DNA of 64,000 bases from Rhododendron vialii. Taxonomy: Eukaryota; Streptophyta; Magnoliopsida; Ericales; Ericaceae. Below, piece by piece: positions 1 through 11,909 of this stretch. Within the stretch, counting starts at the first letter, position 1. The number at the start of each line of letters is the position of its first letter. The stretch spans positions 2,800,001-2,864,000 of the forward strand of contig NC_080558.1 of assembly GCF_030253575.1 (NCBI RefSeq), read 5' to 3'. The notes under the pieces are model-generated. The model made no database searches. It saw nothing but the letters and a program-made list of their open reading frames with translations, and was not told the origin of the DNA. Both the position numbers and the translations under genes were made by a program.

Positions 1-67
1 TCCTGGCATCCCATAATCCTCCCTTGAGAACCCCATTGGTGTTCCCATTATCATCAAACTGTTTCAT
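1..67 (-). CDS. possible 5' end of a gene running off the left edge
   Basis: Reading the minus strand, an ATG at 67-65 in a fair plant context opens a frame that stays open to the window edge. It gives a 22-residue stretch beginning MKQFDDNGNTNGVLKGG. The composition looks coding rather than random, but the piece is too short to name and no splice site or promoter supports it. It could also be an internal exon or chance. Confidence 0.22.
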   Translation of the reverse strand, partial: MKQFDDNGNTNGVLKGGLWDAR

Positions 68-508
68 TTCCGCGCCTCCATTAACTCAGTGCCAAGGTAA
101 TCCTACATTTTTATGTCCAACTTTATTTTTTTTTATTTGAAGTAAATGTTTTAGAAACCGACCTTTATACGTAAGACTTATCTTGAGTGTTATGAAAGTG
201 ACATTTCGATATCTGAAACCACAACGAGGGGCGTCGTGATTTGAAAAGGAAAAAAAACCACAATGCAGCATCATCCTGTGTTCAGAATACTGGACAGATT
301 TTATGTCTGTATAGCGCTACCCGTTATTGAAGTGTTTTGGTTTGGAAAACATAACCTGAACTTTTGTGCAATATGGCGTTCCTAATTTCAAAAAATACCA
401 GTCACATCATTCTATGAACGAATTATGTGGAAAAAACTAGTTCTATGGATCATTTTCTGAATAATGTACAGGCATGTTGCAATCTACTCTTGAAAATAAC
501 ATATGTGT

Positions 509-889
509 TCATGGTTTGTGTCTATATATAGCTCTAGTACCAGTACTGCGGCCACCAGTACCTCCACTGCTGCCACCGGTAACTCCAGCACTCCAGCCAC
601 CGGTGCCTCCAGCACTGCCGGTGCTTCTTCCACCAGATATTCCGCAGGAGCCACCAGTGACTCCACCACACTTTCCGCAGGAGCCACCAGTGACTCCAGC
701 ACTGCCGGTGCTTCTTCCACCAGATATTCCACAAGAGCCACTGCAACCTTCGGCTCCAAATGCTTTCCTTTTGCCCCCACCACCACCACAAGAGCTTCCA
801 CTAAAGTCAACTTCAGATAAAAATTCGACGGTGCTAGCAATGCAGCCATCCCTAAACAACAATTCTGCTCCAGATTTGAGCACATTCAA
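509..889 (-). other. low-complexity Gly-rich (minus) / Pro-rich (plus) repeat, possibly coding
   Basis: Positions 540-790 are a low-complexity tract. A block starting GCACTGCCGGTGCTTCTTCC occurs at about 612 and again at about 699, an 87-bp (29-codon) period. Read on the minus strand it gives a 126-residue open frame: about 30 ordinary residues (MNVLKSGAELLFRDGCIAST...) followed by GGSCG/GGRSTGSAG repeats. Read on the plus strand it gives Pro-rich repeats. The ordinary N-terminal part and a possible AG acceptor near 868 make a Gly-rich last exon on the minus strand conceivable. I do not recognise a family, and chance open frames are expected in such repeats. Confidence 0.3.
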
Positions 890-1456
890 GAGTGGATACT
901 TATGGATATCAGAGGGACGTAAGAAGACGATTTCATTTCAGTCAAGACTCTCCGTGGCTGCAACTCTTTGTGCTTGTATGATTTAGTTTTCAGACTTTAC
1001 AATCAGTTTCCTTCTCATGGATTCAGTGTTTTTCAGAACTTTTATATCAAATTAGCTTACTTCTTTTGGTGTAGCCGTTTCAGACATGTGATTTATGGTC
1101 TTGCAAATGCCTTTTAGAAGAATCTGCACTACATTATCCTAATCACCACAAGCCATCAACAAAGAGTATCAAATCTCCGCATAAGAATTGAACCCGCAAT
1201 GTCACTGCATATAAGTGAAGCCACACAACCTTTGAGCTCAATGTTGCAGATATATATGGCTGTCTTGCGGTAGGAAAATGAGTATGTTGGTGGATTTCGC
1301 AAAGAACGAAAAAGTGATTGGCAATTCAAAGAAACAAAGTTAGCTCTGTTTTCTTATTTTCTTGTCCCTCCTAACAGGTATAATCTTTTTTCCCCTCATT
1401 CATAGATCCGTAATCCAAACACTGCCTTACCAAAAGTAAGAAATACTAATAGCAAA

Positions 1457-1815
1457 TGGGGACTTGCCTTTGGCCTATCCCCTGCACATATGTTGCCTGC
1501 ACTACTTATCTCTGTGGCCCTCAATAGATAGTGAAAAACTTATCACACTTGTACAAAAAAGCAAAAGAAAGAAATCTCATGTGAATTCCTTAATCTCGGT
1601 GTGGATGACCTGCCTTTGACTGAAACGGAGGAAAAATGGTCGAGGTGTGCGTAAGATGGCCGAATACCTCTAACCGTTGAACAACAAAAAAAGGGACTTG
1701 CTTTCGGTCTATCTCCAGGGACCTGCACATATGTTGCCTGTACTACTTATACAACTCATCTCTGTGGCCCTCAATAGATAGTGAAAAAGTGATCACACTT
1801 GTACTAAAAAGTAAA
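1457..1815. repeat. direct duplication of about 115 bp flanking a repeat fragment
   Basis: The stretch 1457-1570 (GGGGACTTGCC...TGTACAAAAAAG) recurs in diverged form at about 1694-1815, in the same orientation and spaced about 240 bp. The later copy has small insertions. Between them, at about 1630-1660, lies the reverse complement of a short core (GGCCAGCTTACGCGCACCTC) that recurs elsewhere in the window and looks like part of a dispersed SINE-like element. No gene is seen here. Confidence 0.5.
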
Positions 1816-3547
1816 AGAATAATGTGGAAATAACAAATATCTCTCCCAAAAGAAGTGCTTCAATAATGTCTTCCCTCCCAACAACACCTGACAGATCTGT
1901 GATGTTGTCATTTGCTTTTGTTTATGAAGAAAAAAGCAAACAAGTGTGATGGTTGTGAGTTAATCAAGAAACACTCTCTTTTTCCAGTAAAATCATTAGC
2001 AACAGCAGAACAAGATGCTTGTAATTTTGTATTCTTTCTATCACATGAATCATGGGTATACATCAGTTCTTGGCATCTCCCCTCATTCAAAACAAAAAGG
2101 CAACACTCAGATTATTCTCTTGACCATATCTTTCTCTTTCTCATCAAACAACAAAAGAATGCCTACAAAAATCTCGATTTACCCGTGTGGACACCCTTGA
2201 TTGGTTGAGTTCATCCTGCAAAACACACAGAGTTCATCAGATGACAATACTGTCAAGATGTTTTATCAATGTTGTGGAATTGAGACGTATCGGGTCGCCT
2301 AATAATAACTACGTACTAAGTTATGTGGCATGTGGAAAAGAAGCTTCGACTTACGAAGGACTTACATGAATTTATGCGGACTGCAAATGCCTGTATGGAA
2401 TTTAAGACACCGTAATGTGGGAATTTCTTGATCGGGCAATCTAGTCGTAATTCAAAATGGTATAGTGTTTGCAAACAATTTAATGCTGATGAATAATTAG
2501 CCGGCCAAAAAAATTGCGAATATATACACCTGATAAGAGAAAGCAAGAGGGGCAAAACAGTTAAAAGACGGTGAGATTCGGGAGAAACCAAGAAGAGGAA
2601 AGAGAAAAGTACTCACTTTATGTTAGTGGGCAATAGAAACGTCTCCATCATTATCCTTCAAGGCTGAAATTTCTTGAAAGGAATTCCTGCCTGCAAGTGG
2701 GGGACCAAGACATAAGTAAGAATAGGGACGTCCAAGAGATCTATCTGGTCAAATATTTTTCAGAAGGGAAAGGAAATGAAATCTAGCAAACATTCACAAA
2801 GTATGCCAAGCATATATTCTGTTGGATAGATGGTTTTCAAAAAGACTCGCGACGAGTCCTGTGCTTAACAACGAAAGGAGTACGTTTCGGCTACTCCTGA
2901 GGAGCTGCATATATATAATCAAGCATGTATGCTTCGCGAGTACATTAAACATTGGTCGATAAAGCTTAAAATGGCTGTACATTACGTGTACCACGCATGC
3001 TTTGAAGCGGAATGGACAACCATTCTGAGTTGTTTGATGAGGTAACTTAAGAAATTCGAGAAGAAAAGCATGTGTGTTTGTGTGTATCCCCTCATTCAAA
3101 ATCCATGGAGCGAGAGCCCCAAGCATCCAGAAATGCGAATGAGGGGTTAAAAAAAACAGAAATAATGCCCAAATGGGGGATTAACGCGCAAATTTAGGAC
3201 TCAATGCATTTTCTGAATGCATAGAAAGTCATCAGATAATTTTTTAGCATGGCTAAATGAACCATTCCGTTATGGGTAATTCAATAATGCTTGAAATTCA
3301 GAGAATTCCATATATGTCCTTATAAAAAAAAACTTACCTATTCTGTAAACGAAAAAGTTAGAAGCTAACGAAATATCCCCAGGGGTTGATGTACAGTCCT
3401 TCAAAGGCAGAATCAAAGGAAATAGTCAGAAAGGGGAACATAAAAATATAACACAAAACATGAAAACATGTTGAGAAGTGCAAGTTTGCAGAGAGAGAGA
3501 GAGAGAGAACATACTCAAACGTGACAATTATCCGCTCTCCCCATCCC
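1816..3547. other. intergenic, no supported gene
   Basis: Open frames of 60-110 codons occur on both strands, but none shows motif content, splice structure or coding-like composition. A short (GA)n run is at about 3490-3508. The last few hundred bases are probably the 3' flank of the phosphatase gene to the right, whose stop codon is at 3550-3548. Confidence 0.5.
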
Positions 3548-6322
3548 TCAGAAAAAGCATAGTTCGGTGTATCCCTGTGAGTATGGTAACAGCTCCTCCA
3601 CCTGAATCCTGGAACTAGAATAACTCATGCTTTTCCTTAAGCGGCCTTGGTATGACTCAACCTCGGCCCAAAACATGCTATAAACCGGTCTATGATCTGA
3701 GAATCTAGATTCCCCGCGGACATAGGATAATTGACGAAGGCCGCCTCCGTGCCACAAAACTCTGTCACACCTGAACATATTGAAATTGCCCAGATTAATA
3801 TATCGACTTGAAAGAACATGAAACTATGCCTTATTAGTACATGTTTCTATTTATTTTAGTGCAAAACAAAAACAACAAACGTGCTTGTTGATACATAATT
3901 TTTCAGTTTGGAGGAGGGTGATCGGTTGTAAGGGAGGGAGGAGAGAATGAAAACTTGTATTGAAAAACAATTGAAAACATCTTTTCACTTCCAAGTGTTT
4001 TGGATTACCATTCTTTGGAAAGGAACATTGGAAAAGAAGTTGTCAAACATTTTCTTTTCGTTTCCAGTTTCCAAAAATCTTTTGAAAACAAAAAACAATT
4101 TCCTACCATGCAGGTGTTCGTCGTTTTTCCTTCGGGTGCATATCATCCCCTGCGTATCTATCTGAATTGTTTGAATACTTATATGTTGGTGGGAAATAAA
4201 TCTGCCCTTCCTTCCAACCACCGAATACACGCCCACGTCTCTGCTCTATCCTCAGCTGCTGACAAAAAAGCATGTTCATTCAGTTGAAATTTTATCTGAA
4301 TAAGTACCAGAAGTGAAGCTAAAAAATAAAGAAAAGACCAGCAGTTATGTTAACAAGGGTCATGCCTGGTCCTTCTCTAACAATGCCCTCCAGTTTTGCA
4401 TCTCAACAAGCGCCTTAGCAGACCGATAAGGCAGTGCTATCCGATAGTTCAGATCCCCAAGCCAAATTATACGGCTAGATCAAACCAAGGTACAAATCAT
4501 CAGGAAAAAAGGCGAAAGAATTGGGGTGGAAAATAACAATGACGAAAACAGTGGGGGTTTGTGTGACAGAATCGGTGAAATAACCTTTTTCCAACACAGG
4601 CTAAAAAAATTTCGTTTTGCTTTATATTTTATGTTCTTCCACAACAATTAATGACAAAGTCAAGAATATTACTCATGCTCAAGGATTGTTTCTGGGGACT
4701 TCTCTTCGCCGACACCATTGACTCTTGGAAACCTTGTCTTTCTCAGAATCTCCAAAACATCAGAGTTCCTTCGTAGCTCATCCCCCTCCTTCTGTCCCGA
4801 AGTCAAATGACTACATACAAAGCAAAAGCTTGTTTGGTGCAACAACATGCTAATTGATATAGACCCCTGCAAAAAACCAAGAATGATGTTATTTTTCCTA
4901 GTTTGTGCATCCAAAAACTATAATACGAAAACGATTTACCCGAAAGCATACCTTATTTCCAAGGTAACCCATCAATCCTCTGCCAACACAAGATACTTTC
5001 ATGTTGCGAACATGTTCCCTTAGATCACTTTTAACCCACACAGTCAGAAAAACACCAACCATTTGCTTACTCGCGACCAAACAGTACCTAGAATGCCCCG
5101 GCACTCTGTAACCATCCTCCGTTGTTGAGAACAACACGGTACTAGGTGAATCTATAGGCCCATAATCATCGTCCGATGAACCCCATCTTGAATAGTCGCT
5201 TGGCCTGTAACCCCCAGAATAGTCACTTCGCCTATGGCCCCCGGAAGAGTCACTTCGCCTATGGCCTGCGGAATAGTCACTTGGCCTATAACCCCCGGAA
5301 TAATCACTTGGCCTATGGCCCCCAGAATAATCACTTGGCCTATAACCACCGGAACAGTCACTTGGCCTATAACCACCGGAAAAGTCGCTTTGTCTGTGGC
5401 CACATGAAGCATCGCTTGGTCTACGACTCCCAGAAGCGTCACTTGGCCTATGACCCCATCTGGAACTAGGGCCATAGTCACTTGGTCTATGACTGTCACT
5501 TGGTCTATGACCAAAGATTACCCTATCACAGACACTGTATCGGCGGTCAAGGTGAGGGTGTGAGATTGATGGATCATTTTCTTTTCTCCAACTGGATGGT
5601 GTTTGGAATGATCGACGATGGAAAAAAGACGATTTTCGCCTAATTGATCCCTCAAAATCTGCATCATATTCGACGACTGGGTCTGGGATAGGAGAAGGTG
5701 TGTATGCCCCACTACCTCCACTGGTTCCGGGCATACTGTTTAGTGTTTTTCGGATTAGGGCCAGCCATTTTTTGGAAGGGCCGTTGTCTTCAGCACCCAG
5801 GATATTCCCCGCGTTCAAAGGGACAATTTCTTGAAATCTAAAGCATTAGAAAGAAAAAACATGTTTCCATTAGCAATGAATTACTATTAGCCTCTAGTGA
5901 ACAAGAAATAGACCAAAACTAGTTTAAGTCATTACCCAAGAACATATATGTCTGCAGGAGGTGATGAATGAAGATAATCATCTAGATTCAAGTTGCTTGA
6001 AGGTGATTTCCCACCCACGTTCCACGTACCCACGAAAATGCTGCTCGAAGATTTAAATCAATCACTTGCTGTTTATGAAAAGAGGCATACCGTATAAAGC
6101 AGAAGATTTTCAAAAATGAAGAAACCAACCTTTTGTTCTGCACATTTATAACTTGAGGATGATCAAGATAAGCTCTCCCCCGGCGGACACGCTCTGATTT
6201 CTTGCTTAATTTTTCTGTATATACAAGTGAGAGAACGAATTAGGAATAAAAGCATTATACATTAGTGGGTAAATGAAAATTATTTTTCCTGAAACAACAA
6301 AATTCTCAAATTTTGCAGCTTT

Positions 6323-6398
<76 letters not shown>

Positions 6399-7164
6399 GC
6401 ATACTAAACCTGTTCTGATCTTCTTAATTGCGGATGGTTCCCTCTCTGAGAAGCTTTTTCTCCATTTCACATCACCACCTAAAGGAAAACTCACTACTTA
6501 GCCCCAATTCACACTTACTACATAACATAGCAACTAAAATTTGACATGCTTGTTAAATTGAAAGAAGAACAATTTGCAACTAAGTGAAAGGGGAGCAGAC
6601 CAAGTATGAGACTAATATAATTCAAGAATAATAAAAAATAAGTTAAATTCACTAATTTGTTTTGGCTGTTAAGAAATGGTAAATAAAGATTGTTATTTGA
6701 TTCAGTTGAACTGAATGAAAGGAAATTTTCTTCTTTTTCTTCAATTTTCTCAGCAGCCAAACTAAGGGTAAGAAATCAAATTTCCTGCTTCAATGGTGGA
6801 GGAACAGTCTAAAAAGACCAAGATTCTCAGAATCTTAAATTGGCTGGAATAAAAAAAAATAATGGGATCACATAAATGTACATCAAAGAGGTGATGAAAC
6901 CTAGATGTACCAAAATGTACTCACCCCCGTAAACAACTTCATCTGCCTGAAATTCCTCATTTTTGCTCTTGATATTGAACCATTTTCTAACAAGGGTTTT
7001 TGACCAAGAGAGCTTTGCCAAACAAAATAAACACAAAACATTCAGCAATACAAGCACACATATTTGAGAAAGAAATTAAATTGGTTTATGTTAAAATGAA
7101 AGGAAACTGAGGGGCACTAGATTAAAGAAAAAACCTTGCTTTTCTTTGTATTCCCATCTGTCAT
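3548..7164 (-). CDS. type I inositol polyphosphate 5-phosphatase (IP5P1/IP5P2/CVP2 group)
   Basis: This gene encodes a complete enzyme expected to remove the 5-phosphate from inositol phosphates or phosphoinositides, acting in plant phosphoinositide signalling. Ten exons join in frame to 645 codons: 7164-7135, 7012-6925, 6478-6410, 6214-6130, 6040-5936, 5837-4952, 4866-4673, 4474-4366, 4255-4107, 3770-3548. Visible family motifs are FVGTWNVGG (about residues 93-101), WLGDLNYRI (about 490-498, with the catalytic Asp and Asn), CDRVLWHG (573-580) and SDHRPV (596-601). The length is close to that of Arabidopsis IP5P2 (about 646, from memory). The N-terminus ([16 protein letters not shown]) is typical of the group, and no WD40 domain is present. 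Residues about 235-342 are a Ser/Arg/Tyr-rich RPSD repeat set in the linker before the second half of the catalytic domain. Intron 8 (4365-4256) has a GC donor. The paralog assignment is not certain. Confidence 0.93.
5189..5512 (-). repeat. coding minisatellite: 12 RPSD-type repeats
   Basis: Within exon 6 of the 5-phosphatase there are 12 imperfect copies of a unit of about 9-10 residues. Consensus G(H/Y)RPSD(Y/S)SGG; RQSD and RRSD variants occur. The DNA unit is about 27-30 bp. The repeat is hydrophilic and Ser/Arg-rich, so likely disordered. Every copy carries Arg-x-Ser-Asp, which could be a kinase target, but that is inference. The copies keep the reading frame exactly. Confidence 0.85.
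6327..6395. repeat. (AG)n microsatellite in intron 3 of the 5-phosphatase gene
   Basis: A 69-bp uninterrupted AG dinucleotide run. In the sense of the gene it is a (CU)n tract that begins 14 nt after the 5' splice site of intron 3 (donor at 6409). It may be highly length-variable. Confidence 0.95.
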
Positions 7165-9150
7165 TGTTTCACACATCCTTCATGCAGCTTTCCTTGATTC
7201 TGGGTTTTTGCTTAGAATTGGCAAAACAACAAGTTTTACCCCATAAAAGAGGAGTTATTTCCGAATTTCTGACTCCCAGTTGATGAAAGTGAGCTCAATA
7301 CTTGTGGAAAAGGACCAAATTACAAATGGGTATTCAGCTGCTTTAATGAAAGTGGAAGGCTTGTGAGTTTTACACTCCAGACAGTGATCTTTCTCTACCA
7401 GCTGATATATATGTGTCTATGAAAGAAGAGCAATAAAGACAATGCAGCAAACAGATAGAGAGAGAGAGACAGAGAGACATAAGTATAGAGAGAGAGAGTG
7501 GGAGAGAGAGAGAGTGTTTTTATTTCTTGAAACGCAGCCTCGTTGTGAGTAACAGTAAAGCATCGAATTTTGAACGGAATAAAGTGCAGTGTTCTCTCTC
7601 TCTCCCCCTGTGTGTGTGTATTTCTTTGAGGCCCTTTTCCTTCCCCAAAACTGTGGTCGGCCCAACATGATGGGGTAAATTACAGTATTAGTCTGGCAGT
7701 TTTAGTAATACTTCATATTGGTCTCTAGAATTTTAACTAATCCTTTCTCTTTCATAACATCCATATCTCATATACACTCCTGGAACTCGTTATGGGTTCC
7801 AATTTTGCAAGTATATGTCGATGTCCACTACAGGTTGCGTTTTGCATTTGTGACTCGCTCAAAGAGGACGTGGTTGAGGCCTGTGGGAGTTTTGTCTCCC
7901 GACTCGTAGTTGATGTTTGTTTAGCTTATTAACATTGTATTGTTGTTCATCTTTCATAGATAACTTATGCTACATATTTTTAGATTAAATGTTTGTCTTG
8001 AAGAGCTGAATCTAAAAAGTAATATATCATGACAAAAAAACCATCAGAAAAACACTTGAGAGAAAAAAAAAAGTTTAAAAATTGTCTTATGGATTTTTTT
8101 TTCACTTAGCTCCTTATACTTTTCTGATTTTTCTCTTCAAGACAAATGATAAATTCGAAAGATTTTGATGGAAAGCAAAACAAAACCCATCGAAAGAATC
8201 AATAATACCATCTTAATAAAAATAAATTTATACCAAACTCAGAAGACCAATTTTGAACATATTTGATACTTTCCATTAGAATTCTAGCCAAAGAAAGGAA
8301 ATGATTATCACGGACATGATTGATTTTCCAAGTTAGACTGCTTACAAAAATGGTCGCTATGTTTTCCTCCACATTTCACTTCCGGTCTCTCCCTTTTCAA
8401 GTATGCCATTTTGCCATTTGATGATGGAATATAGAAAATCGAACGGAAATGAAAGTTTAAGTTTCAAAACATACGAAATCGAAACTAGGGAATCAAAATA
8501 AAATCTTTGGTAAAATTACGAGGGCTAAATGTGTAATTTAGTCATAAGACATATTGATACGGTCAGTTGATTACACAACTACCCGTTGGTCAGCAAAGTT
8601 TAGGGTTTGGAGGATCTCAAAATAGCTGCTTCTTTAGATGCAAGATTGGATTTTCTTGCCAATCCATCCGGTCTTCTCTGTTCAAAGTTAAAGCAGCTTC
8701 AAATAAAGAATGGCACTGGCAGGGAAAAAAGATAAAGAGAATGTGTGTACTAGTAATAGTCCAATTTGATTTCCTGTCCCTTTCCTTTTCCCTTTCTTCT
8801 TTTCTTGGTTTGTGTTCTGTTTTGACAGAAATGTTGGGGAAGGAATTGTCAATTGTCCATGGAGATTGGGAATTTGGGATGCTGCAGTCACCAAACACAC
8901 GCATACACAAACTCGCGGCGTATACCTACCTGAGTCACATAATTTGTGTGCATGAATGCGAAAACATTTTTAAAACACATTCTAAACGAATAAATATTGC
9001 AAAAGTGAGGACTGAGAACGCAAGCCGTGTGAGGAGTGAAAGCGAGAGCACATGCCATTCTAAAGGATTATGTGACCAAGGTGTATACCACCGAGAAAAT
9101 CTAGGGTCCCTGTTGTCCCTTAGAGAAAAATATGGGTGCTCTCCCCATCC
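7165..9150. other. upstream region of the 5-phosphatase gene, no gene seen
   Basis: This should hold the promoter and 5' UTR of the minus-strand gene starting at 7164. There are purine-rich GA and TCTC/TGTG low-complexity stretches at about 7455-7515 and 7595-7620. The rest is AT-rich with scattered stop codons. I could not place a TATA box with confidence. Confidence 0.4.
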
Positions 9151-9266
9151 GAGCCGTCCATGCTTGACAATGACGGCTCATATTTCATCTCGACAATACA
9201 CGGTTGGACGATTGAGATCTATTCGGCCGAGATGAAATATGATTCGTCCATTGCCGAGCATAGACA
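9151..9266. mobile_element. palindromic MITE, family A
   Basis: GAGCCGTCCATGC at 9151 and the arm ending near 9266 are inverted copies: CATATTTCATCTCG on the left pairs with CGAGATGAAATATG on the right. The same internal motifs (GAGCCGT, ATTTCATCTCGG, CAATGA) recur in the elements at 11728 and 16747. Confidence 0.65.
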
Positions 9267-10189
9267 ATAGGATCCCCCATTAGGTTTACTTGGCTTTTGT
9301 CAAGTATCACATCTACTTCTCCCAAATTGTTGGTCATTGGGAATTATATGTTTACTCAGCTTTTGTCAAGTATTGGCTCCTTTATAAATTGCAAGAATGT
9401 AGGTAATGGTTGTTCAGCATTTGTGAAGTCCTTTGGCCTAAATTTATGGTTTTGTCTCATTGCAAACAATAGCAGTTGTCCCAATTTAGGATGTTTGTTT
9501 TCCTTCATTTAGATGCTATTTAGGTCTTAGAAGCTACCATACCAACTTTGGTTTTCGTTGATCCTTTTCAATGTTCTTCTTTTAAACATGAAAAATTGCT
9601 AGCCCTAGTACAATCTGTCGTCTACCGCCATCTTCTCGTAAATATACTATCATCTCTCGGGAACATAACAATATGTGAAATCTCTAATCTCACTTTATCT
9701 CATATAATGAATTAAAGTAGAGGGGTAGTTTGAGACCATAAAACAATTGATGGTGTTACGTACTCCGGCCGCGACTGCCAAGTCGAATGATGCCTGGTTT
9801 CGAACCAAGGGAAATAAACCCTAGATGTCAGCTTTACAAGCGCGGAGTTCCATTTGACTGGTCTTTAGATGTAATTAATACATATTTATTTACAGAGCAC
9901 GCCGGGTAATTTTGGGCACACTCCTAAAACCTTCATGATTATCATCAGGCTTTAAAACAATTGATTAACGTGAGGTTATTTAATTATTAATCTAATTATG
10001 AGCTGACGGCGGTTCTGGTCCCAATATCCATTAAGGAAACTCTCTGTTATGGGTTAATGAAATTATGGTTTACAAATTTCCTAATCCCTCCACTAAAATC
10101 AAGTGTGGCTTCCACTATCATTGAAGCCATTTTGTTTGGGTCCCCAAAATTGTGATCATTTAGGCTTGCATATACAAAGTGTCAACAAG
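9267..10189. other. AT-rich intergenic sequence, nothing supported
   Basis: No coding signal. At about 9790-9810 there is a short palindrome GGTTTCGAACC, which may be a tRNA-like B-box remnant, but no complete element could be delimited. Confidence 0.4.
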
Positions 10190-10375
10190 TGGTTTTACTC
10201 TTATGACCAGGTGTCTGGACCAGCTTACGTGCACCTCGACCAATCCAAGGGGACCGTAAAACTACTATCTACTAGTGGGGTTCCATTTGAAGCAGGAACA
10301 ACTGCTCGGAAAGGTTTGACCCCAGGAGAGTTGGTAGGACCTGAGAGGTTTCGAACTTAAGACTTTATGAGGGTT
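10190..10375 (-). mobile_element. SINE-like dispersed repeat
   Basis: The reverse complement contains GTTCGAAACCTC, a pol III B-box-like sequence. About 130 bp further on comes a core CGAGGTGCACGTAAGCTGG. Variants of this core recur at about 1635, 22270, 42036 and 62650. The arrangement fits a tRNA-derived SINE, but no poly(A) tail or target duplication was found, so the ends are approximate. Confidence 0.4.
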
Positions 10376-11189
10376 TTGTGTATTTGTCACCGAACTATGG
10401 GCTAAGGTGGGTTATGGAATTAATAACAAGTGGGTTATGTTAATTCATTGACAAATATTTTTTTTTAAAAAAGTACGCTAAGTGTCCCATGGAATAATGT
10501 TTTTTTTTATGGGTTGCTTTTATCATCAAAATGAACCTCACTTTTTCGGAAATAAATCCTCTATTTTTTCAGCTCGAACTCTTTCTGAGAATCATGACCG
10601 GTAGGGTGAGGTGATGCGATGTTGAATCGTATATTTGTCACCAAAATGGGCTAATGAAGTGTCACACATAGGTAACAGATTTAGACTGTGTTGGGACCTC
10701 GAGAATATAATTTATACGACGGAATGTTCGTTATCGCTTTTGTTATCTGATTTCTCTCGTGTTTAGAAAATACAGAAAACTTGGTTGCGAACAATTTTTG
10801 GAACTTGGTTTTGGTACTTTGTTGAAAAAGATTCCCTTTTAAGAAGAACACAAAAATATGTTTATAGATTCTCGAAAAATGTTTTCACTATATAAGATAG
10901 CTAGTGATTTTCGCACTCCCTTTTTCTTCAAAACCACAAACATCTTTTGATTCTACATAATTGTCCTTCAATATGAAACGGCAATATTGTAACTTTACAT
11001 AAGATTAAAAAAAAAAAAAAAGAGTGTGGAATTCAAATATTACCATAACAATATTAGAGTGATGGGTATTTCCGTCTCCAAAATTTTACTTTGGAAGATT
11101 TATGTGAACTCCTGTTTTTAAAGATTTTAATAAAGGAATTCTCTTTCAATACTCAAATGGCATAAGAGTGATATAACAACACCTTGTCT

Positions 11190-11350
11190 AATTATTCAAT
11201 ACTCCCGGGCCACAACCACATGATGCTCTAGGACACTCCAGTAACACACATTTTCGTGAGACCCACGACTAAATGTATGGACCCCACATAAATGTATAGT
11301 GTTAGAACGATCCCGAGTACCCCACGTGGTTGTGCTCTAAGACTGCTTAA
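11190..11350. mobile_element. small palindromic MITE
   Basis: The left arm (ATTATTCAATACTCCCGGGCC, then CACAACCACATG) is inverted on the right as CACGTGGTTGTG and then TTAATAAT. The ends are diverged. A similar motif set (CCACATGGTTGTGTG) is present in the MITE at 62160-62340. Confidence 0.45.
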
Positions 11351-11727
11351 TAATTACTCCAAAACTTTCCCTCTCTAACTATTCTAAACATGTCTAACGA
11401 GTGGACTTCCATTTTGTTCAAATCAAGCTTATCTAAAAAATCAAGCACAAAACAAAAATGAATGAATCCAAGTTATCCAACAAGTAGTGGCCGGTGAATG
11501 GCTTTTTCCTTTTTATAGGAATTCTAACACAATATGTTTGTGTTTTTTGATTCTCCTTTTGTGGGTCATGGAAATGATTTTGATGCTGTGAGGAATAGTG
11601 AAAGTGAAACATTGATTAATGCAAAAGAAGTTTTGTAAAGTGAATGGCTTGTGCCAAAAACTAATGGCGATGGGCCATATGTGGCAAGTGAATACCTAAA
11701 GGGCTGCTGTTGTGTGAATTGTGGAAT

Positions 11728-11909
11728 GGTGCTGTGCAGTCGTGCTGTGCACTTTCGAGTCGTTGAGTCATGCTTCTAACGGCTCAGATTTCATCTCGGT
11801 AATGAACGGCTCTTGATCGTGGTCCGAGATGATATCCGAACCATTGGATGCACGATTTGACGGCTCGAAGGTGTGCATCAAGATGTTGTGCACCTTACTG
11901 CACAGCACC
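11728..11909. mobile_element. palindromic MITE, family A
   Basis: Perfect 13-bp terminal inverted repeats: GGTGCTGTGCAGT at 11728-11740 and its complement at 11897-11909. The interior is also palindromic (CGGCTCAGATTTCATCTCGG / CCGAGATGATATCCG). It is related to the elements at 9151 and 16747. Confidence 0.75.

Noticed and set aside
2794..3126. 110-codon minus-strand frame
   Set aside because: No motif, no neighbour exon, and no start context. It is consistent with chance in AT-rich spacer.
8567..9235. 222-codon open frame on the plus strand
   Set aside because: It runs through a palindromic MITE and AT-rich spacer, has no recognisable motif, and its composition is not protein-like.
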